From: Pseudogymnoascus destructans
Taxonomy: Eukaryota; Ascomycota; Leotiomycetes; Thelebolales; Thelebolaceae
Reading direction: 5' to 3'
Length of the DNA stretch: 64,000 nt
Assembly: GCF_001641265.1 (NCBI RefSeq)
Contig: NW_020167526.1
Location: 744,001 to 808,000 of the forward strand
The stretch's first letter is position 1. Each line of letters starts with the position of its first letter. Position numbers and translations under genes: made by a program. This document shows positions 29,738-40,972 of the stretch, in pieces. The notes below the pieces were generated by a model that saw only the letters and a program-made list of their open reading frames with translations, did not search any database and had not been told where the DNA came from.

Positions 29738-30640
29738 CTTCCTTGAGTTTGCCTACTCCTTTGCCCCCCCTCCTTCTCACAGTATACTAAGAATCTCACT
29801 GACTTCCTTTTGCAGATCCTGAAGCCCTTCTTCAACAGCTGATATCCTCGATGGTGCTGTGCCTCCACCCCCTTCTAGAGAAGTTGCAATCCGATTTGCA
29901 ATCAACACGAGTTCAGCAGCTGCTAGTGGAGGAGAAGAAGCCCTCGTATAATGCTTTCATTTTCGAGAGGCAGTCGAAACCGAAGGGGTTGATGGGATGT
30001 TGGAATAGGGAGTGAAGACTGTGATAAGTCACAGTTCTTTCTGAGAACCGTGATGTCTGCGTCCTCCTCCAAATCAAAGACACTTCCATTTCAGCCTCCT
30101 TCATGCCCTTTGTAGTGTCAAGCACTTCTTTCTGGGTGCCCCTTACTGTTACAACTTCAATCCAAGCGTCGATAGCTTGGGTATATGAAGTTGGCGGATC
30201 TTCTTCTCCGCTCTCCACTTCTAGCCTCATTGAAAGCTCTTCCTGGTGCTCACGAACAAGAGTATTCACATGCCGCCTAAGGGAGTTATGAGTTGTGCTT
30301 TAGATAGATTCAAACTCTCGAGTCACAAGCCTCCAAAATGCCTAGTCGGCCATATGGCCGTACAGTTCTGCTTTATCAAAGCAGATCTGTAAGACTATCG
30401 TCTTCTCACTTTTGGTAAGCCCCTTTCCAGCCTTTCACCCCTTTCCCTTATCATTATTATTGCCCCCTCTTTTGGTATCAATTGCTAACTGAGTATAGCT
30501 TTGGCTATTATCACTTATGAAGCCTTCGTTTTGGATATATTCGGCAGTATGAACGGTATCGGCTTCATCTGCCAGAAGGAATGCATTAGTATGCGGCTGT
30601 ATATATGGTTCGCTTTGGAAACTAGGCACCGGCGATAGAG
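29738..30640 (-). pseudogene. Decayed Harbinger-type accessory (Myb/SANT-like) gene
   Basis: Minus-strand frames, joined across frameshifts and a stop (near 30300), resemble the accessory protein at 32864-33544: a GLTKSEKTIVLQICFDKAELYG stretch parallels APLTKAEVLVLSRLANRNAEAY, and SYTQAIDAWIEVV parallels SELTVQIDNWIDVV. The C-terminal end contains LVLIANRIATSLEGGG and EEGLQDLQKEVSEIL, a coiled-coil-like tail. It is non-functional, and its transposase partner is not visible. Confidence 0.5.
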
Positions 30641-31208
30641 CGATTCAGCAGTGTTCTACAGTCGTCAGCTTGACACTGCCTAATCTGGTGATGCCAAGCA
30701 GTACTAGAGTACTACTAGATTATATTAGTATTAGAGTAATAGAATCCTTGTTTAGTACTTACCGTACCTCCTAATTAGGCAATATCAAAAGTTTGGTGAT
30801 ATTGACTGTATTCATCGGTGTAGAAAAAAAGTTGGATTATGATCGGTCGTTAGACAATTCTCCCCTTCCGTTCATACCCCCTACGGCGTTCCCTTTGTAA
30901 TCCCCTATGTGACTAGAGCCCTTTGTTCCCTCTGTAGAATACTGGCCCTTGATAAATTTTTCTACTTCAGTAAGTGCTTTGGAACTGGGCGGGTGGGGGG
31001 AGAGGTGGTGGCGGCTGAAAAAATATACATCGCAGTACGTCTATTACCATACAAATATATATGTAAATGGAAGTACCTATATGTACCCTTTTGCGACTGC
31101 CACCACTGCAAATTACCCCTATTCGACCACCACTTTCGTTATAAAATATCTTTCCGACGTAGCTACTATATTGTGTAAAAACAAAGGAGGTTATAGTAAT
31201 ATAACCTA
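30641..31208. other. Non-coding flank upstream of the Harbinger-like transposase
   Basis: AT-rich sequence with TACTAGAGTACTACTAGATTATATTAGTATTAGAG-type short repeats at 30700-30750. It probably contains an end of the Harbinger-like element, but I could not pair terminal repeats. Confidence 0.35.
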
Positions 31209-32057
31209 ATGTCGGATACTGAAGAGCTAGAGCTGATTGCTCTTACTGTTTGCGCAGCAACCTTACTTGTTCGACGTCGTCGCCGGCGCCAATATTACTG
31301 ATGGCTTATACAGTCTTTACATATAACTCAACGCCCACAAGCCTGGATTACATATGAATATGAGAAGTTCAACTGGAATCTACGATCGTGGGGTAGTCAA
31401 ACTCCAGGGTGGGTAGTTCACAAGTTCCGGTAAGTAATTGAAAAGGGTTTGAGGTTTGGGGTATAGGTTCTTATACTATTAAGGTTTTCAATTGAGGAAA
31501 TCCTTCGGCTTTATAAAATCGAATGGAGAGACCGGGTAAAGCCAGACTTAGAGACTGCTCTTTGTGTAGTCCTAGCTCGCCTTGCGTATCCAGGACGTTG
31601 GTCAACCTGCGCTGATCTTTTTGGGCGATCGCCAGCATGGCTCTTTACAGTTTTTAATGACGTAATGAGCCACTTAGTACACGAGTTTGAGGCTGTACTC
31701 GAGTGGCACGCATACCTTACATACAAGAAGCTGTTACAATTTGAAGAAGCGATTGAAGACAGTGGTGGGTGTGGTCAAATATGGGGGTTCGTCGACGGAA
31801 CCTTCCAAGGCTTTTGTCGACCAGCAGGAGACTCCGAAGTCCAGCGGCAGTGGTATTCTGGATATCAAAAGAAGCACGGAATGCACTTCCAAGCAATTGT
31901 AACCCCAGACGGGCTTGTATCGTCCTTAATTGGACCATATAACGAACCTGCAATACTGCTTTCAAACTGTTATACCTGTATTCATGGCAATTTGATCGGG
32001 AGAAGGTTTCTAGTACCACCACCAACAGTAGAGGAGTATCTTTGTTATAATAGCTAG
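31209..32057 (+). pseudogene. PIF/Harbinger-like DDE transposase, damaged and truncated
   Basis: Two exons are inferred: 31209-31429 and 31484-32057, with a 54-bp GT..AG intron and continuous frame at the junction. Exon 1 has a TGA at about 31302 (YY*WLIQ). Exon 2 shows the DDE_4 signature GFVDGTFQGFCRPAGDSEVQRQWYSGYQKKHGMHFQAIVTPDG. After IGPYNEP homology degrades: the block that should carry the second and third catalytic acidic residues is shortened, and the protein ends GRRFLVPPPTVEEYLCYNS. It is thus likely inactive. It is divergent in sequence from all pogo elements here and sits tail to tail with an accessory gene. Confidence 0.72.
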
Positions 32058-32069
32058 CTACAATATATA

Positions 32070-33544
32070 CTAATTACTTGACTCTATCCAACCCTCTACT
32101 TCGTTGATCCCATTGTGCTGTGAGCTCTCAACTGGTATGCTTCGCCAGATAGGCCCATGAAGCGCTTGCTCAAGTAACAATATCATCGTTGACTGGCCTT
32201 TTTTGATTTCTTCCTGGCCTTCCTGAAGCTCCCAGATTGTAAGGATGCCTCCGGCCTCAGTGACGGAAAGGATCGGAGTCGGGCAGGTTACGGTCACGTG
32301 GGGAGAGTTAGGGCAGGTTAGCCGAGTCGGACCCGTTTCGGGTACTTAAGGGGATTGACCCAACGGGGTTCCTCATCATCTTTTTTTGTATCCTTCGTAG
32401 TAGACCTATAGGATAGCATCCGTTTAGCCTCCGACTCGCACTCTCATATGCTATTACTGTGAGCTGGGTGCCCTGTGTCCTTACACAGATCTGGTAATCA
32501 ACTTGCTGAAATTGCAACTCAATACTACTCGTATTAAGTCCTCCGTTCTCACTTTCCTGCTGTCTATCCTGCTGGTCTATATTACCTTGAGTATATCGGG
32601 CTTTTAAAAGCTCAACTAATGACTCAATACTAGTCGACGTCTGGTCTTCACCCTGTATATTCAAACACTCGTCTAGGATCATTTGATTATAGGAAGGGGA
32701 AGATATTCGCAGGCGCTTCTTGCAGCTTCTCCCCTGACTGACTGACTGACCACGAGCGGAAGAAGTGCTTTGATAAACTGGCGTTGAGGTTTCAAAAGGA
32801 GGCGAGTTGATAGAGCTGATGTCCTCACAGTTATCACTTTGTAGCTCTTCGTCGTCGTCTACATCAAAGCCTGAGAGCTCCCGCGCTCCCAATAGACTTA
32901 TCACGACTTTTTGGAGGATTCCTCTGGTATTTCCTCTTTGCTGCAAGGGCTACAGAGAGTGAGTCCCGGATATCCTGCGCCCGCTGTGACGAAGTGAGAA
33001 CAGTATTTGCTGCCTCACTTCGCTCCTTATTAAGTCGCTCCTCCTCACCAACAACGTCAATCCAGTTATCAATCTGGACAGTCAATTCGCTCTCACTGTC
33101 TGTCTGACCAGTCCCAAGACTGTCAAGGTATGCCCTCCTCCTTTCAGTTTTCTGGCGTAATACTTGGTGAAGGCTCTTATGCTGCTTGCCGGTTTCCTTC
33201 GCAAAGTCCTCTTGAAGATGGGACCAAAACCCAGTCTTGCTACCTGGTCTATATGCTTCAGCATTTCGATTTGCAAGCCGGGATAGGACCAGCACTTCAG
33301 CCTTCGTCAAAGGGGCCATCTTAGTCGGAGAGCCTTGAGGATCGCAGCTTTCTATATGCTGCTGGGTTGAGAGCTGCGATACTTCTGGTGTTTCGGCTTC
33401 GATTTGCCCCTCAATCGTAGGCTGGATAGGCAGAGCAGGGCTTGCTCTGCCATCTTCTTCGAAGGTAGAGTATTGGCGATGTCTCTGGGGTAAGGATTGG
33501 GGCTCATAAGCCAGGAATTCGAGCGGCTTCGAGGCCATTATCAC
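32070..33544 (-). pseudogene. Harbinger-associated Myb/SANT-like accessory gene, frameshifted
   Basis: The frame from 33544 gives 226 residues. A central helix-turn-helix-like segment (APLTKAEVLVLSRLANRNAEAYRPGSKTGFW.., about residues 75-135) fits the Myb/SANT-type partner proteins of PIF/Harbinger transposases, which bind DNA and bring the transposase to the nucleus. Continuation is found in another frame from about 32946 to 32308 (GFDVDDDEELQSDN, RSCKKRLRISSP), and a third frame runs 32297-32070. No clear intron joins them, so frameshifts are likely. It is convergent with the transposase at 31209, as expected for a two-gene Harbinger unit. Confidence 0.6.
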
Positions 33545-34380
33545 ATATATAGAGTGACGTATATAGATACTGCTATACTACTGTATTCGCCTTACAATTA
33601 CATGACGTCTATCCAAGGTGATTACTAACTTATATTCTAACTACAATAGGAATCTGGCTGGCTGTTAGCCTTGAACAGATAACTGTCTGACGCCGACAGT
33701 CTTACTTCCTATTTAGGAAATAGTGGGGTTCGCAGTGAGCAGGGTTTGTACAGGGTTTATACAGGGTTTATACAGGGTTCCTGGTCAAATTTTCTACACT
33801 AACTACATACAGGACTGTCGAATGAGGTGTTTAACACCTGCTGAATCGCTCTAATGGGTAACTTCCATATCACACAGACAACCTACACAGACCCACTGAA
33901 TGGAGGTGCTGGGGTAACTTCCATATCACACAGACACCCTACACAGACCCACTGAGTGGAGGTACTGATCCTGGACTCGCTGACGGCACAAACTCCATCA
34001 GCACTGATGATTACACAGACATAAAAATCGACGTATTCTGCCTGACCTTGTCTTCCCGGTGAGTTTGATGTATTCTGATGGGATAACTTCGCAATTCTTG
34101 ATAAATAAATTTTCTTTGACATGTATCAGGAACGGTCCGAGTTGTCTTTTTCAGGGACTGTCAGATGTCAGACGGATGTGGGGGTTTCGGTTTTGCCCAG
34201 CATCCGGCCGAGGCCTGAGGTAGTCCCCTTAGCCCTGAACCGGCCCAAGACGTCTTGAACCTTTAGTTTCCCTCGCAACTCTCGATATATTCTCTTTGTA
34301 ACCTCTGTATTATACGATCGTGAGCAGAAACAAGACCAAAGGCTATTAAAATCGAAAATACCAGCTGAATTAACACAAAC
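33545..34380. other. Intergenic region upstream of the bZIP-like gene, with repeats
   Basis: Contains four ACAGGGTTTATACAGGGTTT-type units at 33738-33782 and the 56-bp tandem repeat at 33856-33967. The last 250 bp should contain the bZIP gene promoter. No coding sequence is supported. Confidence 0.45.
33856..33967. repeat. 56-bp tandem duplication
   Basis: GGGTAACTTCCATATCACAC begins at 33856 and again at 33912. The two units are nearly identical over 56 bp, including CCTACACAGACCCACTGA. Confidence 0.88.
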
Positions 34381-35071
34381 ATGAGCGACATTTCGTCTCC
34401 GGCCGTGGCCGCTAGGCCGGCAAAACGACAACGGGCTGACGCGGATCTCCGGAGTCAACGAAAGCGGGAGGCAGACAGGAAGGCCCAAAGAAACTCTCGC
34501 GAGAGGCAGAGGTCACACACGGATCACCTCGAGAACATGATTGCGATACTCCGGAAGGAGAATGGGAATGCGGCTACGAGCGAGCTGATGGAGATGGTGT
34601 GGCAGCTCCGGTCTGAGAACGAGCGTCTCCGGAAGATTATCAATAGTGCAAAGTCGGCCTTGAGCGTAATGTCGTGCGATCCGACACCATTGTATTACTC
34701 ACCTTATGCCAGCGTCATTTGCCCTAACTAACATATATTGCAGATCAAACCGTGGACATGTCGATTTGACCAGTGCCCCAAGGCCACCTCCAGGTACTGG
34801 CCCACAGGTTGCTGCAGTCGTAGGACCTTTGAGCAAAAACCCAGAAACTTCTCAGCCTAGTGCACTGCCTGCAAAGCGTAGCATAGATGATGTAATGCCG
34901 ACTGCTTCAAATAGCCTCGTTCCAAATGGGGAACATGCTCGAAAAAGACGCCAGACCGTTGCTGATATCACGGCCGAGAGTAACTCGGGGAGCATCCTTA
35001 ATTTCACTGAATCCTGGATGGATAAAAAGGCGGTAGTCAGGACCGACTCCGATCTTACTCCCTGGGCTTAG
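34381..35071 (+). CDS. bZIP-like transcription factor, possibly truncated
   Basis: Exon 1 begins at ATG 34381. It carries a basic region, RSQRKREADRKAQRNSRERQR (about residues 24-44), then a short heptad-like helix (HLENMIAILRKEN..LMEMVWQLRSENERLRKII), as in fungal bZIP factors. An intron with branch CTAACTAAC and acceptor TTGCAG at about 34742 leads to exon 2, which encodes APRPPPGTGPQ..PAKRSIDDVMPTASNS and stops at 35069-35071. The donor is uncertain: GTAATG (about 34667) or GTGCGA (about 34675); only the latter joins the open frame. The C-terminal domain usual in the larger relatives is missing, so the gene may be a remnant. It would act in the nucleus. Confidence 0.6.
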
Positions 35072-35490
35072 CTGAGCCCGATTACAACCATGATGCCACC
35101 AGCAGCTCGCCCACCGACACATGGTATGCAATGCCAAATCTGGGAGAAATCGAACAAGATCTACTCTTAGATCTCAACAGTCACCCCGGATTGGGCTTCT
35201 GCTGCACTAACGTAAGTGACGGTCTAATGCGGGGGACTAGGTAACGCGGTGGATTTCTGAAGAGGACGCAACAAATCTGTAAGTTTAACTATAATCAACA
35301 ACAATACATGACCCGCTGTTGCTCTCAGATTGTTCCCCTGCTTCTTCTTCAATTTACTCGTCAATCTCAGTATCTAGGGATGTGCGCTTGTCCTTTATTT
35401 TGCGCTTGTTCTTAGTGAGATTTCGTGTCACTTTTTCCGCCTCTATCACCGCATCACACAATTCTTACGTAGTGATGTGAAAATGACCCT
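35072..35490. other. Intergenic; possible decayed 3' part of the bZIP-like gene
   Basis: After the stop, reading continues as low-complexity sequence without a clear frame (GAAATCGAACAAGATCTACT..). No other gene is seen before the MULE target site. Confidence 0.35.
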
Positions 35491-35848
35491 TTAATACAAG
35501 GGCAAAAACTCCATCTACCCGGTACAAAGGTGAAAAAACGCCATCTACCCGGCAAGCGCTTATCCCCTTTCGGAACCCGCAACAGGCCAATGAGAGCACG
35601 TACTCTCATGTGGCCTTTTCGAAACAATTGAGCTGGCAACACTTGCCAACTCAATTGTACGGTAAGTCGGGGGTTAATTGAGACCCCCGAAGCTCCTTTC
35701 CTCCCTCTTCCCCCTTCCATCTAGAGCCCCGCTGACCCCTCCTAGGATCTCTCTCTCCCTCACTCCTCTGACCCCTCGAAACCCCCCTCGGAAGCCCTCG
35801 CGCGAGGCACAAACTCCCGCCTGCCCGCCCCCGCCCCCGCATCTGACG

Positions 35849-38125
35849 ATGGCCTCGCTGGCCGAACTCGCTGTCCCTGTCGACGGCAGCGAGTTCCTCG
35901 ACTTAGACGCTTGGTCCCGCGCCCTAGACGACTGGGCCGTCAAGGAGAAGTTCTCCTGGCGGCTCCAGAGGAGGGACAAAGACCGGGCAACGGCCGTTTG
36001 TCCCGAGGAGGGCTGTGCCTGGCGTGTCCGAGCCAGCCCTGACGACGAGCAATGGAAGCTCGTCGTCGTTGAGGGGGCACACACTTGCGTGGGGAGGGGG
36101 CAGCAGAAGTTTGCCTCCTCCTCAAAGGCAGAATGGCTGGACGGCGTGGTCTCTCGACACCTACGGGTGTCGAAGAAGACCATGCCAAGGGAGATTGTTG
36201 AGCTCCTCCGCGTTCGATTCGCGGAGGGGATTCTCTACGGGAGGTCGCAGCAATCGTTGCTACGCCTTCTCGTAGGGGATATTGGAGCGCAGAGGCATAG
36301 CTTTCAGCTATTGCCCTCATATAAGCGCCTCCTGGAAGCATCTGCTCTAGGAGTTCATGTTGATCTCGTTCGAGATCGACACGACCGATTCCAACGGATC
36401 TTTGTGTGCCCTGCGGAGAGCAGGGCCACGTTCCAAGCCTCACGCCGGCTTGTTGCGGTAGACGGGACCTTCTTAAAGGCCCGTTTCATCCTTACTCTTC
36501 TTGTGGCCGTTGGCATTGATGCTAACGGCCACATTGTGCCACTTGTGTAACGCTGACTTCTAAATGATAGAAGACACAGAGGTTCTCTTGCGTAAAGGTT
36601 TACTTATCAGAGGAGGCAGGGGATCAGACACAAAGGCTTCAAGTAACACCTTACTAGTATATAACAAATACTGTATTGAGTTGAGCACGAAGCTCCTATC
36701 TAAGGAAATACTATCTACTTATATAGTGGCGTCGTGCCTAGTGGACTCTTGGGAACTCACTCGAGTCCTCGGAGTCCTGGACTCTTAGGACTCTTCTCAT
36801 CATCCTGCGAGTCCGTCACGTGCCTAGTGGACTCCTGGGAACTCACTCGAGTCCTCGGAGTCCTGGACTCTTAGGACTCTTCTCATCATCCTGCGAGTCC
36901 GTCACGTGATACTTTCGGAACTACTATTCCCCGCTGCCCCTCCAGGTACCAGGGCCGGTCTCATGCGACCTCCCTCCTTCCTGTCCTGTAGTTGGCCAGC
37001 CTTCTTGTTTCGTCGTAACAACTTGCTTGGGCAGTGGCCGAGTCGGAGAACGCGGACTCTTGGGAGTGGTTTTTGAACCACCTCAAGTGGTCCCTCCCAG
37101 AGCTCGTGAGCGAGCCAAGCACCCTTGTCTCTGATAGAGACAAGGGGCTTCTTATTGCGGAGAGAACTCTCTCTCCGCAGGTGGTGATAGCTCATTGCTG
37201 TCGTCACCTCTCTGAGAATTTCTCAGAGCGGTTTGGGAGGGGCCTTCTACCCCTCTTCTGGAAGATTGCCCGGGCCACAACTGTGGCCCAATTCGACGGG
37301 CTTTTGGAGGAGCTTCGGGCTTTAAAGCCCGAAGCATCAGCATACCTTTATGGTGCCGAGCCCGAACGGTGGGCTCTGGCGAAGTTTCGTGGCCGTCGAT
37401 ACGGCCACAATACTTTAAATATTGCAGAGAGCTTTAATAAGCTCATCCGCACAGATCGAGAGCTCCCAATCGTGGAGCTTCTCGATGCGCTCTGGCACCG
37501 GGTGATGGCCCAGCGTGCGGAGCGCTCTCTTTTGGCTGTGGAGGCCATTGCTAAAGGGCAATGGCCTCCTCTCCTCACTAGGTTGGTGGAGGAGGGGAGG
37601 AACTGGGCCCATGGCAATGGGCTCCAGATATCCTCCCTAACAGAGGCACGGGTAGTCCAGCCAAATGGCAGGATCTACCTCGTTGACCTGACGGCAAGAA
37701 CTTGTTCTTGCCGTCGATACCAAGAGAATGGCGTGCCTTGTGGGCACGCCATGACTCTTATATTTCGACAAGGGAGTCAATTGACTCCCTTTCTTCCGAC
37801 AGAGCTGTCTGCCGCGTGCTGGCAGAGGCAGTATCAACTGCCTCTGCCTCCTGTCTCTGTCGAGGGTCTTTCGATAGACCCTGACGCCTGAGGAGGAATC
37901 TGTGACCCCCCAGTCACCCGAATCCCCCGAGGCCGTCCCCGAAAAGAGAGGGTTCGGAGGGAAGATGCCCGGCGTCCTCGAGGACGCCAGGAACGACGGG
38001 ATCATGGAGGACTTCTGCCGCTTGGGGCAGTCGTTGCCGCCGTGCCGGACTTGGTCCGTACACGCTGCGGCACCTGCGGCGAGCCTGGGCACAATGCCAG
38101 GACTTGCCGCAGGCCTCACAATTGA
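35849..38125 (+). pseudogene. MULE transposase, split by a solo LTR and a nonsense codon
   Basis: The frame from MASLAELAV (35849) gives a FAR1-like zinc-binding N-terminus (CPEEGCAWRVRASPDDEQW..EGAHTC). It is followed by the MULE catalytic core start (VAVDGTFLKARF, VAVGIDANGHIVPL). It is cut at 36545 by the LTR. Without the LTR and one ACTTG copy, the frame continues at 37021 as AWAVAESENADSWEWFL, through SDRDKGL and a SWIM zinc finger (CSCRRYQENGVPCGH). A TGA at 37889-37891 separates this from an in-frame C-terminus with an AT-hook-like PRGRPRKER and a zinc knuckle CGTCGEPGHNARTC, ending at 38125. Two lesions make it inactive, but it is otherwise well preserved. Confidence 0.88.
36546..37020 (-). 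mobile_element. Solo LTR-A (475 bp) inserted in the MULE transposase
   Basis: TGTAACGCTGACTTC...CGTCGTAACA, 475 bp, with the target duplication ACTTG at 36541-36545 and 37021-37025. Near-identical to the copies at 5935, 58353 and 61090. Confidence 0.93.
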
Positions 38126-38503
38126 CCTGTTCTCATATGAGAACAGGTCAGTTTACAGGGGGGGTTACGGGGGGAGTTATGGGGGGTTTACGGCCTGTTC
38201 TCATATGAGAACAGGGGGATTTACGGGTGGATTGGGTGGGGGATGGTCACGTGGTAATCGACCGGGTAGATAGAGTTTATTTGGGTTTTTACCGGGTAGA
38301 TGGAGTTTTTGCCCTTAATACAATCCTTTTACCCTTCGTACAGACTGTACGTCGCTTCATAATCGATCGCAGGTTGTTAGCATCAAGTTAGTGGACACAA
38401 CTACATGCTCGAAGTTGCTCTAACGTAACTGTGAGTTTTTAGATGTATGCGTAATAAGCACCAAAACCCTCACCTTGCAACTTCAAACTCATAAACCACA
38501 ACA

Positions 38504-38960
38504 ATGGCGAGACGCAAGAGCCTTCGGGTTCAAGAGAATGAAGCTCGTATGGCTAAAGCTATAATAGCTTACCAGAATGCGACAATTTACAAGCTTATTG
38601 ACGCGTCGCATGTAACGGGTGCCGCCGTTACAGTACATGTGGTATATAAAGCGTGTTGCGCGTATTCCGGGCGAGCCGGAATACTGTAGTCTTTTTGGCT
38701 CAGTGGGATGTAGCGCGGGCATAACCGTACATCGTTACATCGCGTGTCAGGGGGCCATTCCCGAGTGCAAGCGTGACAAAACTAGCAACTTTTATCTGCA
38801 GTTGAAGAGAGTACCTTAGTTAAGTGGATTTGCCAATTCTCTTCGATAGGACGCCCTATTAGACACTAATAAAGGAATTGGTAGAAGAAATCAGGATTCA
38901 AAGAGTGCAATGCGTTAACGATGCCTCATCTCAAATTGCGTGGCTGCGAGGTCTGTTGGC
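38504..38960 (+). pseudogene. N-terminal relic of a pogo-like transposase, interrupted by a mini-LTR
   Basis: ATG 38504 opens MARRKSLRVQENEARMAKAIIAYQNATIYKLIDAS, the start of a psq/CENP-B-type DNA-binding domain. It is interrupted at 38611 by a 129-bp LTR-like insert. The sequence after 38740 has several stops (near ATFICS* and EYLS*), with only weak resemblance to pogo transposases. The rest of the element is not recognisable. Confidence 0.5.
38611..38739 (+). repeat. Short LTR-like insert (129 bp), first of two
   Basis: Begins TGTAACGGGTGCC and ends CATCGTTACA, containing TGTGGTATATAAAGCGTGTT and GGCTCAGTGGGATGTAGCGCG. Flanks are TCGCA (38606-38610) and TCGCG (38740-38744), a near-perfect 5-bp duplication. 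It shares about 90 bp with 49155-49250. See that entry. Confidence 0.6.
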
Positions 38961-39429
38961 TAAGTGCCTTCCCCGCCAGTTGGGATGGTATTAGTGTTGT
39001 CAGTAGAGGGCGGTGCCTTATAATGTCTCCCGAAAAGGGTGTGTTCGACCAGATGAGTCAGGATTTTTGAGCCACTGTAGCGGTGGTGTGTTGTGTAGCT
39101 AGTTGCCTTGCTTAGGAGTGGGAGCTCTGCAGCGTGGCGGCTGGCGATAGAACAAATGAGAGAGGTATATAAAGAGTGTCTTGTGACAAAGTGAGAGCTG
39201 TAGAGAGTGTTAGGGGTGATTGGTCTGGACCCCGACTACTAGTATTTGCGAAAATGAATGTGTTTATCCTCCGGGACTATGTCGCGTTAACCTAGAGCAT
39301 CTGTGGGATTAGGAGAAGTAAGAGCTTCTGCTGATTCTACAGCTAGAACTGGATGTTGTGCGCCCTAGCGGGTGCAGATCCTAGAGTAAAACTCTGTGAC
39401 CTAGAGGAGGGCTGCAAAGTCTGGTGGTT
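38961..39429. other. Unassigned repeat-like DNA
   Basis: No coding frame or repeat was supported here. It lies between a pogo relic and a LINE relic and is probably eroded transposon sequence. Confidence 0.35.
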
Positions 39430-39960
39430 TGGCCATGAGGTTGGCTAGGTATCCTAGCCTAGAGGCGTTGCTGTCTGGCGGTGCTCTTGGTCGCTAGGGC
39501 CAGTGTCCGAACTTGGAGGCTGTAGTGGTTTTCCTACAGCAGACGATGTGCTTAGGGGTCTTGGGGCGGCCGTAGGAGCAGAGTAGTTTGGCCTCCTCAT
39601 GAGCGAATTTTGTGTGGTACCAGGAGAAGTCACCATGGGATGACCGGATTGCAAGGAGCCTGTGTAGTGTGGCTCTAGGGAGGTCGAGTTCTAGGAGTGG
39701 CTTAACTAGTGGGAGAGTTTGGCGCTGCGCTATGTCCACTAAGAGAGCTGGGCTGCTTTACGGAGTGTCCTGAATATAGAATGGATGCCGCTGAGTGTAG
39801 GCTGTGAGGCTTGGTCGGAGTCTGCTGGCAGGGGAGCTGTAGCCCCGAGGTCTGCGAGTTAGTCTGCTGCTTCGTTGTCTTCGATCCCGGTGTGTCTAGG
39901 GGACTAGCGGGTTTTGATGTCGAAGACTTACATAGCGTGGAGGCGAAGCAGGTTTACATG
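39430..39960 (-). pseudogene. Tad1-like LINE relic (RNase H end and C-terminal zinc-binding region)
   Basis: On the minus strand, HTGIEDNEAAD followed by LADLGATAPLPADSD is the end of a LINE-encoded RNase H. Next comes a frameshift, then DIAQRQTLPLVKPLLELDLPRATLHRLLAIRSSHGDFSWYH, with GRPKTPKHIVCCRKT, the conserved C-terminal region of fungal Tad-type LINE polyproteins. Several stops and frameshifts are present. Upstream reverse transcriptase is missing (5' truncation is typical for LINEs). Confidence 0.65.
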
Positions 39961-40203
39961 AGAAATTATACTCTGGTAGAGCTTGAACCAATTCTCGTAT
40001 GATCCGGCTGCTACTTGGCACCCACGGTTCTGTGCCGTTAGTCGGTTCTATCCCCGCCCCGCAGTGCCGAGATAAGGTGGAACATAAGCTCAAGACTACC
40101 GAGGCAAGGTTTAATGATAAATACTTTAAATTCCCTTGATAATTATTGTCTCTTGTTATACCATCTCCAAAAGACTCACTCAGTTATTCATTAATCTGTA
40201 ATC
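39961..40203. other. Short intergenic flank
   Basis: Contains the upstream flank of the secreted-protein-like gene. A TATA-like element is not obvious. Confidence 0.3.
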
Positions 40204-40972
40204 ATGCTCTTCAGCCACTTCATCATCTTTGCCCTGTGCGTTGGTAAGTTTGCTCCAATTTCCGGCCTTCAATTGAGCTCAATCGAGTTCAATTCACCAT
40301 AAATCGCAAAGCTAACTCGGGATAAGGCGCCGGACTCGCAGCGACCACCAGAGATGTCTCTCTTGCTTAAGGACAGGCAGCTGTCGTAGCTCTCAAGATC
40401 CTCCAGGAGGATGTTACCGCAAGCGCTGCGCTCATCAGTTAGTTTTAAACACTCACATAAACAGCCTACCACCATTCTAACGCCTTCCGATAAAGACCAA
40501 CGTCGAGCAGATTAAGCCATTCTCCCAGGCTACTGATATTGCGGCCCCCGTTGCCGCCATCAAGGCAGCGTTTGTCGAGATTGCTGCTTCGTTCAAGAAC
40601 GCCACCGATGCCATCAAGGCCGGTGCCCTCCCAATTGGAGCCCGCCAGCTCCCCACCGACCCAACTGCCATCGCCGCCAAAATCGCTGGTATCGTCAACA
40701 ATTGGTAGCACTCTCCTCGGTCTCTTCCTCTCTTTCTTGGGCACGGTCACGGCCTGTAAGTCACCCACTCAAAATATAATGCTCCTGTGGATAGTTTGCT
40801 AATTCTGGATCCCTAAACAGCCAAGCTCTGGCAAGAACTCAGCAACCCTCTTCTTGAGGGTTTCACCCAAGTCATGAGCACCCTCGAGATGATCCCTGGC
40901 GTCAATGTTGTTTTGGACATTGCCAGAGGTATCCTCAACAGCATCCCAGTCCCAGGTCCTCAGGTTACATGA
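40204..40972 (+). pseudogene. Small secreted alanine-rich protein gene, decayed
   Basis: ATG 40204 opens a signal-peptide-like MLFSHFIIFALCVG, interrupted by an intron (GTAAGTTTG.., about 40244-40326). It continues AGLAATTRDVSLA, where TAA interrupts the frame. Then come AAVVALKILQEDVTASAALI, a second intron (about 40440-40496), TNVEQIKPFSQATDIAAPVAAIKAAFVEIAASFKNATDAIKAGALP and, after a one-base frameshift near 40700, IGSTLLGLFLSFLGTVTA. A third intron (about 40755-40820) leads to KLWQELSNPLLEGF and a TGA at 40970-40972. The helical, Ala-rich layout after a signal peptide resembles fungal hydrophobic-surface-binding (HsbA-like) proteins, but this is a weak assignment. One stop and one frameshift suggest it is dead. 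Confidence 0.45.

Larger units (their letters stand above)
35500..38314 (+). mobile_element. Mutator-like element (MULE) with 9-bp target duplication
   Basis: The ends are GGGCAAAAACTCCATCTACC at 35500 and its reverse complement ending at 38314, with at least 25 bp of perfect terminal repeat. The 9-bp direct duplication TTAATACAA flanks it at 35491-35499 and 38315-38323, as expected for MULEs. Total 2,815 bp, of which 480 bp are the nested solo LTR and its TSD. Confidence 0.93.

Noticed and set aside
33738..33967. CRISPR-like direct repeats
   Set aside because: The units are contiguous tandem duplications without spacers, in a eukaryotic context.
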